From contig QJNS01000321.1 of the NCBI GenBank assembly GCA_004154925.1, positions 1 to 64,000 on the forward strand: 64,000 nucleotides of DNA. The letters run 5' to 3'. The notes beneath the pieces were generated by a model. That model made no database searches, was not told the origin of the DNA, and saw only the letters and a program-made list of their open reading frames with translations. This DNA comes from Monosporascus cannonballus. Its lineage: Eukaryota; Ascomycota; Sordariomycetes; Xylariales. Position numbers and translations under genes: made by a program. The first letter of the stretch is position 1; each line of letters opens with the position of its first letter. Positions 34,621-46,479 of this stretch are shown here, piece by piece.

Positions 34621-35539
34621 TCTTTTCTATTTTTCCGTATTACAAGAATTCCGAAATCGAATTAAAAATTCTGGAATAAGCTTTTTTATTATTTTATATA
34701 GTTATACGGTGCCGTCCTTATTATACTGTAATATTTATAAATTTCTTTTAGGCACTTTGAAATCGTAATTTTCTTTAGGATTAAAAATATCCGCCTTGAT
34801 ATTTTCCTTTCTTTTGATGTAATAGATTTTAAAATTGAATCTAAATCGAAAAAATATCCATTTTTAATTTTATTTATTTAGCTTTTGCGTTTTTATAAAT
34901 CTTATAAAACTTTTATAATCAAAGTAAATATCGAAAGGTTTTTTTTATTCTATTAAAGAAAGGTTCTTATTTTTAAAAGTGTTAAGAATTACCAATAATT
35001 CTTTATTATAAATCTAGTATTTAAGTTTTGCGTTTCGGAATACTTTTAAATAATATGTTATTAAGTATTATTTGCCCTAATTTTTATACTACTTTAAATC
35101 TACACCGAAAGCGTATTTTAAAGTACTAGTTTTTAGCTGTTTTTTTATCCGGATTTAACATCTTAATAATAAGTTTATTAATCATTATTTTCTTTAATCT
35201 TTAAAATATTTCCTTAGCTTTTTTTTAGGAATTGGAATTTCTTTTCACGTATTCCTTAATAATAAATTTCGTTAATGGCTTAATTATATATCTATATCTC
35301 TTAATTAAATTACGTATATATCCCGTAACTCCTAAGATTTGCCGGATATTTATAACGGTGGTCTTATTAGGGATAAATTAATCCTTAATTATTTTTAACT
35401 TGGAGCGCTAAATTTGAATTTGGCCGGGGGCAAATATATATCTTAAAAAGTTTAACTCTTATATGTACGATACGTTTTTAGCCGAATTAATTCGTAAATT
35501 AACATTATTTAATATTTTAAATGCTTAAATCCCATTTTT

Positions 35540-36400
35540 TTATATTCTATTAAAGTATCCGAATAAATAAGCATGTCGTCGAAATAAACAAATACGAACT
35601 TAGTCAGGAATTACCTAAACGTAACTATAATTAAATATTAAAAATTTGTAAATGCGTTAATAAGTCCTAAGAGCATTACTTTATATTCGTAATATCCGTA
35701 AACGGTCCTAAATGCCCTTTTCCATTTTTTTTCTTTCGCCATTTTTATACGATAATAACCGTTTCGTAGGTCGAATACCCTAAACCATTTCGCTTTACTT
35801 GTATTTTCCCTTAAGGTATTTATGAAAATAAGTAGGTATTTATTTTTAACAATAATATCGTTTAATTGTCGGTAATTAACCATATGGCGGTCAACCGGGT
35901 CTCCATTTTCGTCGACTTTTTGCTTGTTATCTTTCAATTTAGGTACCATAATAACCGCGTATCCTATTGGAGATTCCGAGGGTTGGATATATCCTTTTTT
36001 CAAATCCAGTTATATGGTTTTCCACAAGGCCCTCGCCTTTTCAAGGCTTATATGGTAGATCTTATGGAGCTTAGGATATAAGTAATAAAACCTGGAGTAT
36101 TCTGGCCATCGGGGAGTTTCTGTACACCTGCACTTGTTATCTAATTCGGTAAAGGTTTTTTCATCCTATTCAGGCCAAAAATTTTTATTTTCCTTAGCCC
36201 TGAGATAAACGAAACAATTATTAAGATAATAGGCGGTAAAATGTAACAAATCGTAAAGATTCGATCTGGGCTTTGCGGCATATACCGAATATTCAAAAAG
36301 TTTACGAAGTTCTGGGGATAACTGTCCATAGTTACTGACGTTAGATCGGAATTAACCGTTCTCGTCGTATATCTTATATTGAAATAAATCAAGATAGTAG
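35540..36400 (-). pseudogene. protease-linker and reverse transcriptase of element F, YxDD intact
   Basis: A single minus-strand frame with few RIP-type stops runs from about 36395 to 35550, including an uninterrupted 121-codon stretch (36003-35638). Blocks: KKGYIQPSESPIGYAV, HMVNYRQLNDIIVKN (family DYRxLNxITVKN), FRVFDLRNGYYRIKMA (family FTKLDLRxAYxxIRIK; first catalytic Asp in FDL), VYGYYEYKVMLLGLINA (family TRYGHYEYxVMPFGLTNAP), then FVFVYFDDMLIYSDT with YFDD at 35575-35586. The upstream part (YAAKPRSNLYDLLHFTAYY) is unusually GC-rich, has no recognised motif, and probably links protease to reverse transcriptase. Confidence 0.92.
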
Positions 36401-37953
36401 CGGTATCCTAGCTATATAGCTATCCTGGAAGCCGTTTGTTCTGGGTAATATCTGCAGGTTCTGATCTTAAAGTCCTAATAGATAAAATAATCCTCGCGTT
36501 TTGGGATATCGTTCTGGATTTGAGCAGTTATGGTAATAATGAATTTTGGCTGGAAGGAAATCGAACTGATTTCTTTTTCTTTTTTTTTTTACCTTATTAT
36601 CCGTTTTTTATTTAGTTATTTTGATTTTTTTGGGGGGTTAAGGAATTCCTCCTTTTTTGGAGTTTCTTTTAGCAGAAAAACGATATTTATTTTTGAAATA
36701 TCCCTTTTTACTATAGTTAAAACACTTTACGTTAAATTTATTTTTTTTGAGTTTCTTCGAAAGGGTATTCGCTTTTTTCTAAGGTTTGCCCTTATCCTTT
36801 TTAATTCGGTTATTAAAACTTTTGTCGTTTTTTCGTTTGCCGGTCCCTTTTTTCTTAAAGCACCCATTAAAAATTCGTCGGTCGGCAATAATAATTTTAT
36901 CGATATATTTTGTAAAAGATCTGATTTTTGGTTCTTTATATATTTTATCTTTAACCAAAAGTTTTAGGTTATTACAATGAAGATAAAATAACGCGTTTTT
37001 TGGCAGGTTTAAAATGGCAATTAGGCGGTTAAATTTATTATGTATTTGGGGGCTGATTTGGTCTAGTAAAGGAAATAAAACTGCTTAACCGCGTTTTGTT
37101 TTTTATTAAGGTTTCCGAATAAGGTACCTATTTTTTTTTAAAGTTTTCGTAATTACTAAAAACATAATTAACGATATCCGATATATTTTAGGGGTAATTC
37201 TTTTAATAATCCCTTATAATAAGTTCCAATTATAAAAAAACTTTTCCGGTAAATAATTAAAAGATGGCTATTATTTTCTAATAGTCCTTAGTTAAAGAAC
37301 TTTCGTAAAACTTACGGTAAAATCTGGCCTAAATTTGGAATTTTTCCGAGTCTTTTGATTTATTATAGGGCTTGGAGGAAATTGGCTTATAACCTTTAAC
37401 GTCTCCCATTTTATAGTAATTAGAGAGTAAAATGGTTCCTTCGCGTATCTGGTTTATACCGAATAATGGTAACGTTAAGGTTTATTGTTATTAAGCGAAT
37501 TTAACGTTCTTTTTTTTCAGGGTTCGGACCTTTGTTATCAAGATATATAGTTTCTTATTAACAGCCGGTTTCTTTCCTTTTCTTTCTGGGATTTTACCTT
37601 ATATTTTTTTTTAGCTTTTTTGTATCCTTTTTCCGCCTGAATTTCTTTCCCTGAACTTGAATGATATCCTTAGGCGTTGGGGTAGGTTACTATTAGGGTT
37701 GCGAAGAAAAAGGTCCTTTTTGAGATCGGGTAATAAAGGGTGTTATATCATTAATTAGTTTAAGAACCTTTTTAATAAGAAGTAAGTGGTTAAATGTTAT
37801 TAATAATATTTTACTGGTTAATAACGGGGATGGGGTATATTATTTGTTTTTTAAATATCGTTTTAAACTTTTGTTTATATTAAATTTTAAAAAGTTTATA
37901 TTTTAAATGAACTCTGAATTATTTGTCGGCTATATATTAAAATGTTATTAAAA
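36401..37953 (-). pseudogene. gag region of element F
   Basis: The 5' internal region of the element. The minus strand is purine-rich (lysine- and glutamate-coding), the plus strand T-rich, which produces an incidental 145-codon plus-strand frame at 36530-36967. Expected to encode gag; no zinc knuckle or capsid block was matched with certainty. Confidence 0.55.
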
Positions 37954-38372
37954 TTTAACAAAGCTGTTATATATTTACTTGGAAATATAAGTAATATCCC
38001 AAAAGACATTTGATTTGCAGGTAATAATAAGGCGAGAAATAATTTAATAATTTATTCGTTTAAATAATTTAACGATTTTTCTTTTTATTAAATAACGATA
38101 TAATTACATTTGAATTAAAAGCTTAGATTAATAATTAAGGAGCGAAATTAAGTAAATATTATTTATATAAAAATCCGTCTTATTATATATCCTAATTCCT
38201 AAAGTAAGTATGTCGTAGATGTGTTGGATTTGTGTAATCTGGTCCTAGATCACCCAGATTATCCAGATTACCTTAAGAGCCAAGTTTCCTTGTCCCGGGT
38301 TTTGCCGTGACGGATTTACGTTAGGCCTTGGGGGTTGGTCTTCTCGAGTCAGGAACCCCTCTTCCTGTAATA
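37954..38372 (-). repeat. 5' LTR of element F
   Basis: 419 bp, ending on the plus strand with CTTCCTGTAATA (start of the LTR on the minus strand TATTACAGGAAG). The promoter-side third is GC-richer and holds GATCACCCAGATTATCCAG repeats (about 38252-38270). Followed by TTAAG at 38373-38377. Confidence 0.92.
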
Positions 38373-38377
38373 TTAAG

Positions 38378-38590
38378 GAATAGATTATAATAAGACACTA
38401 AATAAAGCACGCTTAATTACGCAATATGGTACGTATTAATTACCACGGCAACCACTTATAACATAACTTAACTTACGTATTTATAACGGGGGATTATCGA
38501 TAAATATACTTAACCAGATTTGCGAAACGCGTTATATTAAATCAATAATAATATTAATAAGAACTAACAGCTTAAAAAAGAGAATCATGA
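38378..38590 (+). other. distal end of element G after insertion F
   Basis: 213 bp between the TTAAG duplication and the right LTR of G. It ends in purine-rich AAAAAAGAGAATCA (about 38573-38587), a plausible polypurine tract. No coding motif. Confidence 0.55.
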
Positions 38591-38795
38591 TAAAAATACA
38601 GCCCTTATACGGATAAGGCTAGTAACCGACCAGCCACCGATTAGCTACCGACCTACTTACTAATATAAATTTACCATCTGGCAGCTAATAGGAAACGTTA
38701 GATGGAAGTAACCTAATACAATCATTTCATGGAATACGCTCTGTGACTAGTCGGAGATCCCCTTATCCTAGCTCACAGCTGTCCATTATCTTACA
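38591..38795 (+). repeat. 3' LTR of element G
   Basis: 205 bp, starting TAAAAATACAGCCC (TG to TA) and ending CATTATCTTACA. The second half is less mutated than in the left copy. It carries the CGACCAGCCAC / CGATTAGCTAC tandem at 38629-38650. Confidence 0.82.
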
Positions 38796-41000
38796 CGGAA
38801 CCGGAGATATTTTTAATACGGCCGATATTTTATGGGGCGATAACTTTTTTAACCTTACTAAACATAATAACCACCTGTTAATCGATATCGTTCTTGTCAA
38901 TAAAGAATGTCGAAATTATTGCCGTTTCCTTTAAGAAGCCTAGGTTTATCTATGTCTTTCGCATATTATACGATGTAGTAACATTAATTATATTAGGCGG
39001 CTAATACCGATATTTTTATTTTTTATAGGGCCGGTTAATTTAATTACGGCAAAAAATGCTTTATGTCGATTTGATATTGCATTTAACAATATGAGATTAA
39101 GTACTTATTAATTGGATCACAACATTAAATTTAGTTTCGACAAAATTCAAAGAAAAAATATAAAATATACTTAATCGAAAAGGCGAACATTGTAATTTAT
39201 GGCTTGCTGACGAATTCCGCCGGTCGAAAAATAATATATATAACGTTGATATTATTTTTTTTCGAAATTTGTTTTTATTTAGGTACCGTATATGCTTGTA
39301 ACGCGAATTTCATGCCCGTTATGCTTTTTCGTAAAATAAGCGTTATGTTATTTGGGATTTTCGTCATTAAATCCTTAAGCGCGCTTACTTTTTATTTTGG
39401 AATTTTTAATTTATTAAAAGATATCAATTTCGGATTAAAAAGAATGTTTGGAAATCCGAAAATATTTTGACCGCGGGCCGTAAAGCTATGGAAATTATGT
39501 TTATCGATTTTAATAATACCGTATCAATTGTTAATAACGTAAGTAAACTTAATTGGTTAAATACGGCAAAGGACGAAAATTAACTTATAAACAATTTTAA
39601 TATAGCTGCCCGAAAAGCTTTTGGTACCGAATTCGCTAAAGATAATTTCGCTTAGGACAACCGTAATATCCCGCACACGGAAAAATGTTATAATACCATA
39701 GTGCCAATGATCGATAACTTAATTAATAATCTTAATTAAGGTGGTCCATTTTCGTTATCGTTATCGTCGGATAAGCAGAATAAGGATTTGTCGAACGAAA
39801 ACAAACCATTAATATAGTTTTTTATTTTCTTGTTACTTTATAATATATTTTTATATAAGCGGTATAATATTTATATTATAATTTTAATATTAATATAACT
39901 TTGTTACTTACGTAATCCTAATTAGTTAATTTTGGGATCGTTTTATATATTATTATGATTACCTAATCGTTGAATTAACGTGGCCTATTCGTTTTCGATA
40001 GTAAAACCGCAAACAAAAAAAATAATATTTTATGATACGGTACGCGGCATATTTATTAACGAAATTAATATAAGCAATTAGCGCTATAACCTGCGTAATT
40101 TCGATTAGTTATATCTCATTCGAACGTTTTGTTTTTCGTAAGGTCGTATAAAATTATCGTATTATCTGTAACTAAATATAACGTATTATTTCGGATTAAC
40201 ACGTATACCTTATTTGCAACCAATTTACTAACTATTATTTTTAAATATTTTTTTAACAACTTTTCCCCCTGTATTACCTTTTTTCGCGCATTATTATAAC
40301 CTATGCATCAATATTTCCATTTACTTTTTCGGATCCCAAAACTTTGTTAGTTTTAGGCGTAATATTTACGTTTAAATCCTGTTGGAAATCTTTATTCGCA
40401 TTATATAATAATGCCGAATATTTAGGGTTTGCATATAAATATTTTTCGCTGCATTTTTATCTGCAATTGGCCTATTTATTACCCGCATAATTACGTAACT
40501 TATAATATTTATAAAATAATTATATAATATATATTTTGTGGCCAGGCGGCCTTTTTCATAAAATTATAAACCTTTTTTGGAATTATTTATATAGTACCCG
40601 GTTTATATAACCTTTTCGTTAAATTACGAAAGCCGTAATTAGTCGAAGGTTTATAATTAGTTTGGGAATTCAATAACCAATAGCGCCGGCATAATCTGCC
40701 ATAACGTAAATCTTATTCTGCCGGTTATTGTTATGGAGGATATCCCGAGTTGCATTGTTAATATTTAATATTTATATAAATACCACACCTTTCCGTAATA
40801 AAAAGTCCCATTCGTTATATAAGTCTTTCGCCATGTAACCGAGCTTATAGATCTCTAATAATTGTAAAATCTTCCTGATCATTATATATTCGTATTAATG
40901 CCAAGACGTGGAGTACTTACACTTATATCGGTAAGCTTATAATATCATTAAATCTCCCAATTATAACTGCTTATTTATGTATACCTAACATTATGCAGTT
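38796..41000 (+). other. RIP-type relic DNA with an unrecognised coding fragment at 39430-39740
   Basis: CpG-bearing, moderately AT-rich DNA, less decayed than most of the window. The best fragment is a plus frame at about 39430-39740 (KAMEIMFIDFNNTVSIVNN, then ARKAFGTEFAKDNF and PHTEKCYNTIVPMIDNL), with two TAA/TAG interruptions at possible Gln codons. An 88-codon hydrophobic frame at 39204-39470 lies just before it in another phase. No family recognised; it may be one diverged gene or a transposon piece. Confidence 0.4.
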
Positions 41001-41006
41001 ATCATA

Positions 41007-41228
41007 ATGGTACCACCGCCGTTTGATAAAGCAGAATACGGTAATTGTGTTCGGGAGATATATGGCGACCTAACAAAATATTGGAGCGTATATAAAGATC
41101 GCAACGGCGTTAAGTTGGCTTTCGATGCAAACCATATTAACTATGGCGCCATTTTACGTACCTTACTTCATGCTATATACACCTTCCTTTTAAACCCTGC
41201 TCCAACCCATAAAATGAGCCTTTTTTAA
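41007..41228 (+). CDS. short open frame in a near-unmutated island, unknown
   Basis: 73 codons from ATG to TAA with balanced composition (PPPFDKAEYGNCVREIYGDL, then NGVKLAFDANHINYGAILRT). GC is about double that of the flanks and there are no RIP-type stops. No signal peptide, and no recognised domain. It could be an exon or an internal fragment of a larger damaged gene, since no splice signals or regulatory context are clear. It lies 0.35 kb left of a solo LTR. Confidence 0.3.
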   Translation: MVPPPFDKAEYGNCVREIYGDLTKYWSVYKDRNGVKLAFDANHINYGAILRTLLHAIYTFLLNPAPTHKMSLF

Positions 41229-41571
41229 GCCAAATAATTATTCGAAAATGGCTTAGCATTACAAGTCTTTATAAGGTGAATTTTATTACTATATTCTAAA
41301 AAGCGTAAGTTACTTACCGTTATATATGCATTAATATATATCTTATTTGCGATAATCTCGAAATAATACATAAATAAGTATTCCGCGATTTCGATTATAT
41401 ATTTACAACTTATAAAGAATTTATAAGCAATATATTTATATATTTTAACGAAATTGAAATTTCGTTATTATTAAACCCAGAAGAAATTATTAAACGGTAT
41501 ATGATATTATTCGTTTTTTTCCTTATATTAAAATATAATAATAAAATTATCGATACAAATAATTCGGATTA

Positions 41572-41761
41572 TGTTACAGGCTAGAGCCTATAGGGCAGCT
41601 CGGGCTTACGAAGCGAGCTCCTTAGCCCGAGCTCACCCATATGTATATAGGGAGCAGCCACTTCGCTGGTGGCTAGCTGTTTCTCCCCTTCCCTCCTCAC
41701 CTTAAATATAAACCTTTGTTGGGCCGTGCCTCCGTTCAACCTACGCATCGTGCCCGTCACA
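41572..41761 (+). repeat. solo LTR of family E, almost unmutated
   Basis: 190 bp, TGTTACAGGC to CCCGTCACA, with an exact duplication GATTA on both sides (41567-41571, 41762-41766). The inverted repeat AGCTCGGGCT (41597-41606) / AGCCCGAGCT (41624-41633) is perfect. It keeps the CA-ended terminus and most CpA/TpG sites that are changed in the LTRs of element E, so it shows close to the ancestral sequence. Confidence 0.95.
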
Positions 41762-41766
41762 GATTA

Positions 41767-43877
41767 TTAAATAATAGGTTTTTGAAATTGCGAAATAAAC
41801 ATCCTCGATCTTATAAATTTTAACCGGTGCATATATTTTAAAAAGTCGTATAATTCGAGCCGTTAGCTGTTTTCGGAAATTTATGAGCCATAATAATTTG
41901 CATAATATGGATAGTACTAGGAATATGGTAATCTTATGGTCCTAATTAAAAGGAATATAAAACCGCGATATATTTTTTATATATATTATATGGACATTAT
42001 TTTTATAATATTGAGCAAAAGGAAAGTTCGTAATTATACGTAGTTAGTTGCCGAGCAAATAACTTTATATAAAGATTAGATTTTTAAGTATTACAGTATA
42101 TTCAGTATTAATATTTAGGATTTCGGCGGTTACCAGGAATATCCGATTGTTATTATATTTATCTGGGACTTTGATACAAAGGAATTCCTAAAAACAGCCG
42201 GGAAAAAATAAAGAAATCCTTAGAACCAGCCGGGGACCCAGTTACGCCGACAAAGAGAAAACGCGTTAAGGTGAAAAAAGCTAAATCCGGCCGTTAACCT
42301 TTATTAAGGGAACCAAAAAACCTTAACTTGAAAAAGAAATAATTACTATAATCTTTAATAAAATCACAATAAGGTATATAGGCGGCCTCGAAAAATATTA
42401 ATTAGGATTATACGCGGACAGATATTAATTTTAATTACAAAAAAACAAGGTTATAAAACGTAATTAATAAGAATTTATTGAAAGCCTGGGATTTTAAATA
42501 TTTCGTATCAATATCTGAAAAAAAGCGGACGCCGGAATAACTGTATTAATAGCGAAAAAATAACTTTTCCGATATTGGCAAAAAATTATTCATATTATTT
42601 ATTTTCCCGTATAATTCATTCCTTACTCTATTTATTTAATCCGAATTATAGTACCTTTAAAATTAAAAAAGATAAAAGTATTTTAAGAATTAAAATAACG
42701 AATTTGAAAAAAAGGATTTGAAAATAAAATTTAAGAAATTTTAGTTCGGCGTTATAGGTTAAAAGCTATAAATTAAAAAGATAATTTATTAATAGTTGCG
42801 ATAAATTAGAATTTTCATGAGATTGTATAAAATTTGTTAATTTTCTTAATTAAAAAAATTTATTATATATTTATTACGGTATATAATTAAATTAAATTAA
42901 AACAAATGAACATCCTTATAAAATTATTAAATGAAGAATTACCAAAAATAACGAATTTATTAAAGAAATAATATATTTATAATTATTGCATTTTATAATT
43001 ATAACGCCGAACCGAAACTGAACGCATTTTTTATTATCGGCCTTAGTTAAGACCGGCGAAATATCATTTTTTGCTTTTTAACTTAATATCGTAATTATTT
43101 GTTAATTTATGATTAATATTATTATTTAATAAATACCGTTTATTTTAAATACGTAATTTTTTAATTTCGATAAGGATTATTATTTAAAATTTTTAATTTA
43201 TTATTTATAATATCGAATTACGGATTATTACGTTTTGTTAACGCTATCGATTCCAATAACAATATAAAAATGAACTAATTATATAAATATAAGCATATTA
43301 ACGAAAGCAGGGCTAAGAAATTAAAAATGTTTGAGAACGATAAGTTTTACGGCGACGTTATAAATAAAAGAAATAAAACAAATTTTAAATTAAGGTTACT
43401 TAATATATTGCCAATTAAGTATATAAATATAAGTATTTTTATAACCAAAATTATAATTACAAATTTCAAAGGCATATAAATTATATACCGGTTTAATATT
43501 TAAATTCTTAGGACTACCGTTAAACCGTTAATTATTAATTTAAACCGAACGATTTTATACAGCATATTTTAATTAGGATAAAACGTAATTAAAGGCGGCC
43601 TTATAATTCTTTCCGATATTTATTAAATTTATACTATAATAATAATCAATATCTTATATAAATTAATTTGGAATATAAAAATATAATGCCGTTATTTTTA
43701 ATTAAATGAATTTTGCCGTTTATAAAAATTATTTATACTTTTTATGCAAAGGAAAATATAATTTTTTATATATATTATATATAATGTAAAAAATAAGCGG
43801 TTTTTTAAAATATCTTAATATTATGATTTATCGAAACCGAGGACCGCCTTTATTAATTCGATTATATTTTGAATTAA
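41767..43877. other. relic DNA between solo LTR and element B
   Basis: The first kilobase contains an open plus-strand stretch rich in Lys/Arg and Pro (DPVTPTKRKRVKVKKAKSG, about 42235-42290) and a later one (KAWDFKYFVSISEKKRTPE, about 42485-42538), possibly a nuclear-protein-like or retroelement fragment. From about 42650 to 43877 it is AT-rich and unreadable. Confidence 0.4.
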
Positions 43878-43882
43878 ATATG
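43878..43882. repeat. target-site duplication of element B, left copy (ATATG)
   Basis: ATATG, repeated exactly at 50612-50616. Confidence 0.9.
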
Positions 43883-44270
43883 TGTGACGAGCTAGGCGGT
43901 TTAACCAATTATTAAACCTTAAGTCGACGGGTTTATGATAGCAGGAGTATCGTGGGAATCTGAACCATAGATATAGTAATATATCACGTCTCGTAATACT
44001 AAGGGTGCCTTGGGTAACGATGTGATATTGCAGGTTAAAGCTATCTAAACTATGGAAATAATAAGCATATATATCTTTATTCCGTTAATTGGTTTACCAT
44101 CAGTAAGTTGGTAATCCGACTTACTGGCTTACCACCAGTAAGTTAGTAATCCGACTTATTGGCTTATCACCAGTAAGTTAGTAATTTATTCCGTAACTTA
44201 ATTTATCTAGTTTTTTTGGCCTTTTTTATCGCGACCATTGCTGGAAGCCGTAACTTGTTAGGTTGTAATA
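43883..44270 (-). repeat. 3' LTR of element B
   Basis: 388 bp. On the plus strand it starts TGTGACGAGCTAGGCGG. U3 contains three tandem, partly palindromic units of about 33-35 bp built on CCAGTAAGTTGGTAATCC and GACTTACTGG (about 44098-44190). The half towards 43883 is shared with the LTRs of A and those near 61.1 and 62.1 kb. Confidence 0.93.
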
Positions 44271-45060
44271 CGATTTCCCTTTTCCTAAAATCTTGCCCTT
44301 AAGATTTTTTTTTCTTCCGGTAAGTTTTTTCCGTATACCTTTAACATATTTTTCGGTATGTCCAAATATCGTTTTCGCAAATCGTAACAGCGATTTGCCT
44401 TGGTTAATTTAATTAAACTGGAAGGTTTTGACGTAATGCCTTATTTCTTTTTGGTTTTATTTGGTAATTTAATTGCCAAATAATAAGTGGGGTTTTTCGT
44501 TATAAGGAATATGTCCGTCGAGGTCGTTCGTATGACGGGATAAAAGTCCTTATTTTTATAATTAATCGCTATATTACAAAATCGAAAAGGTTAAAAGAAA
44601 GAAAGTTAACGGCCGAAAAATCTTTGTCCGCAACTTTTGCGCGTTTTTTTTTCGCATATATCGTTAGCGCTAATACCATCAATTTTAAGGTGCGAAACTT
44701 ATTAATCGTACCCTTTAATCCTTAGATAATTTTAATAATTTTATATAGTTCGAATCAAAATCCGTAATCGAAGTTCAGGCCTTAAAAGGGGTAAACGTTA
44801 TTAATTGGAATGCGGTAAACTAAGGGTTTTTTTTGGATTTTGTAAATTGGGATGTTATTATTTCGGGTGGTTCCGCTGTTGCTCGTAAAATATTTTTAAT
44901 AGACGTTAGGCACCAATAAGATTCTTAACGGGTTCCTAGGTATTTTCGAAATTTGGATATTTTTTCCATTTAATTAAGTATTAGGTAAATCCGTCCTGTT
45001 TTCGCATATCGAAAATTTTCTTTATTTTATATGCTTGTTCGTTTTTTATTTCCATAATAT
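44271..45060 (-). pseudogene. chromodomain and tail relic of element B
   Basis: YKIKKIFDMRKQDGFT (about 45025-44980), YLIKWKKYPNFENT and EPVKNLIGA (about 44978-44915) form a complete chromodomain, unlike A where the same domain is split. The tail runs to the polypurine tract with mostly open frames (KKKRAKVADKDFSAVNF about 44655-44605) and ends in ILRAR next to the LTR, as in A. Confidence 0.88.
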
Positions 45061-46420
45061 CTTATGCCGTATGTACTTTAATTATACTTATTGCTAACTT
45101 AAGTAAAGAAACATAAAAAATTAAATAAAGTTTAATTTTTGGTGGAAATTCTAATTAATGATTGTTTTTTGAGATTTTGTTCGCGATTTTATATAGACCG
45201 ATATATTTAAAATCGAGTCTTTTGCTGAGTTGCTTTATTTAAATAATTTTGGGAGCGAGAAAAATTATTTTCCCCTTTTCGAAAGTTAATTCCTTTAATT
45301 TCTTTTTGGTTATAATGTTTATTTATTTGATTTTGTACAAATTCCAGTTTTATATTTATTTTTTAATGTAATGATCGTAATTGTTTTAACGTAAAAATTA
45401 CTTTAATATTAATTGGACCGTTATTATGTATTTTTTTATAAATTTCTGGAATAACACCAAAGTTTGCGTTTGCAAATATTATTTTAATATTTTCATAACA
45501 ACTGATATTATAAGTTAATTATGTAATTAATAATCTTTTAACTTAATTATTTTGTTTATAATTAATATAATAATGTAAGTAAGCTTTTAAGCTTTAATTT
45601 ATTTATTTTGTCTATTTATTTGTTTATAGTTTAAATACGCTGGATAACTTGTAATTTAGGCCGATTTATGCTATAAGAGCTTGCCAAAACGTAAATGCCA
45701 ATATCGATCCTTTATTTAATATAATTTCTATTAATAATATATATATATTTAAAATATTTTTGAAAAAGATATATGCGAGTTATTCGGCGTTTGTATCTTC
45801 ATGATATAATAAGAAATAAGAAAACTTTATAAATAGGTTAATAATTATCAAAGTATTATCGTAATATATTTCCATAATGAAACTTTTTAATATAAAAAGC
45901 TTAGTAATAAAGTTAAATATAATTAAATGCCATAATAACTTTATAACTAATAATGGTTGTAATTTTCCGTATAGGTTATGTCGTCGTACTTTTATTTTGG
46001 CATAAATAACGTATTATCGTATAATTTTTTGTATTATTAATTTTATTGTAGAAAAAAAATATATATGTGAAAATCGTTTTAGGGTTTTATAAATCCCTGG
46101 ATATCCGTATAACTGATATTCGTATATTTTTCGTATTAAACCTTTCTGGTATTCCTTTGGAATTTGCGTTTTGTCCGGTTTTTAGTTTTTTAAAAAATTA
46201 TCGTTATACTGTTAAATCCTTTAATATATATCTAAAGGTGCTGCCCGGATCGCCGTAATCTGTCGTAAGCGTAAATGTCCTTTTATAATAATATCGAAAA
46301 TAATATAATTAATTTTGACCAATTTTAATTTAAAGTTTAATTACTTGCTTAAAATATTTGTTTTGCCGTTTTTTAATCCTTTTTTGTAGATAATAACGAA
46401 ATCGAAATTCGTTAATTTTT
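45061..46420 (-). pseudogene. integrase relic of element B
   Basis: Positioned between RNase H and chromodomain. The C-terminal block KYIGLYKIANKI (about 45210-45175) and FYVSLLKLA (about 45112-45085) match GPFKI and HVSLLEPA. The catalytic core lies around 45900-45450 by homology to element A, but is strongly mutated. Confidence 0.8.
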
Positions 46421-46479
46421 TTCGCATATCTTAATTGTTATTTTGTAAATTCCTTGGTTGTAGTAAATTAAATAAAATT

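Larger units (their letters stand above)
32098..38372 (-). mobile_element. Ty3/Gypsy retrotransposon F, inserted in element G, least decayed pol
   Basis: A 6.3-kb element on the minus strand with LTRs of 417 bp (32098-32514, 3') and 419 bp (37954-38372, 5') and exact TTAAG duplications. Internal order on the minus strand is gag region (37950-36400), protease/linker and reverse transcriptase (36395-35550), RNase H (35540-34900), integrase (about 34600-33400), then a 0.9-kb 3' region carrying an antisense open frame. A polypurine tract (CCTTGGAAAAAGAAAATAA on the minus strand) adjoins the 3' LTR. It is the only element here with an unaltered YxDD box. A solo LTR of this family is at 18208-18644. 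Confidence 0.95.
25116..38795 (+). mobile_element. Ty3/Gypsy chromovirus G, interrupted by element F
   Basis: Two related direct repeats of about 204 bp (25116-25318, 38591-38795) bound a plus-strand Gypsy pol with reverse transcriptase, RNase H, integrase and chromodomain. Element F (32098-38372, opposite strand) is inserted near its 3' end; without it the element is about 7.4 kb. I found no matching 5-bp duplication outside the two LTRs, so the pairing rests on LTR homology, orientation and the complete pol between them. It is possible that the right LTR belongs to another copy. Confidence 0.8.

Noticed and set aside
35866..36081. 71-codon plus-strand frame
   Set aside because: Antisense to the clear reverse transcriptase frame of element F.
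36530..36967. 145-codon plus-strand open frame rich in Phe, Leu and Ile, resembling a membrane protein
   Set aside because: It lies antisense to the purine-rich gag region of element F; T-rich DNA gives hydrophobic codons by chance.
25116..38800. Target-site duplication for element G
   Set aside because: The five bases outside the two LTRs (ATTTG and CGGAA) do not match even allowing RIP transitions, so none is claimed.
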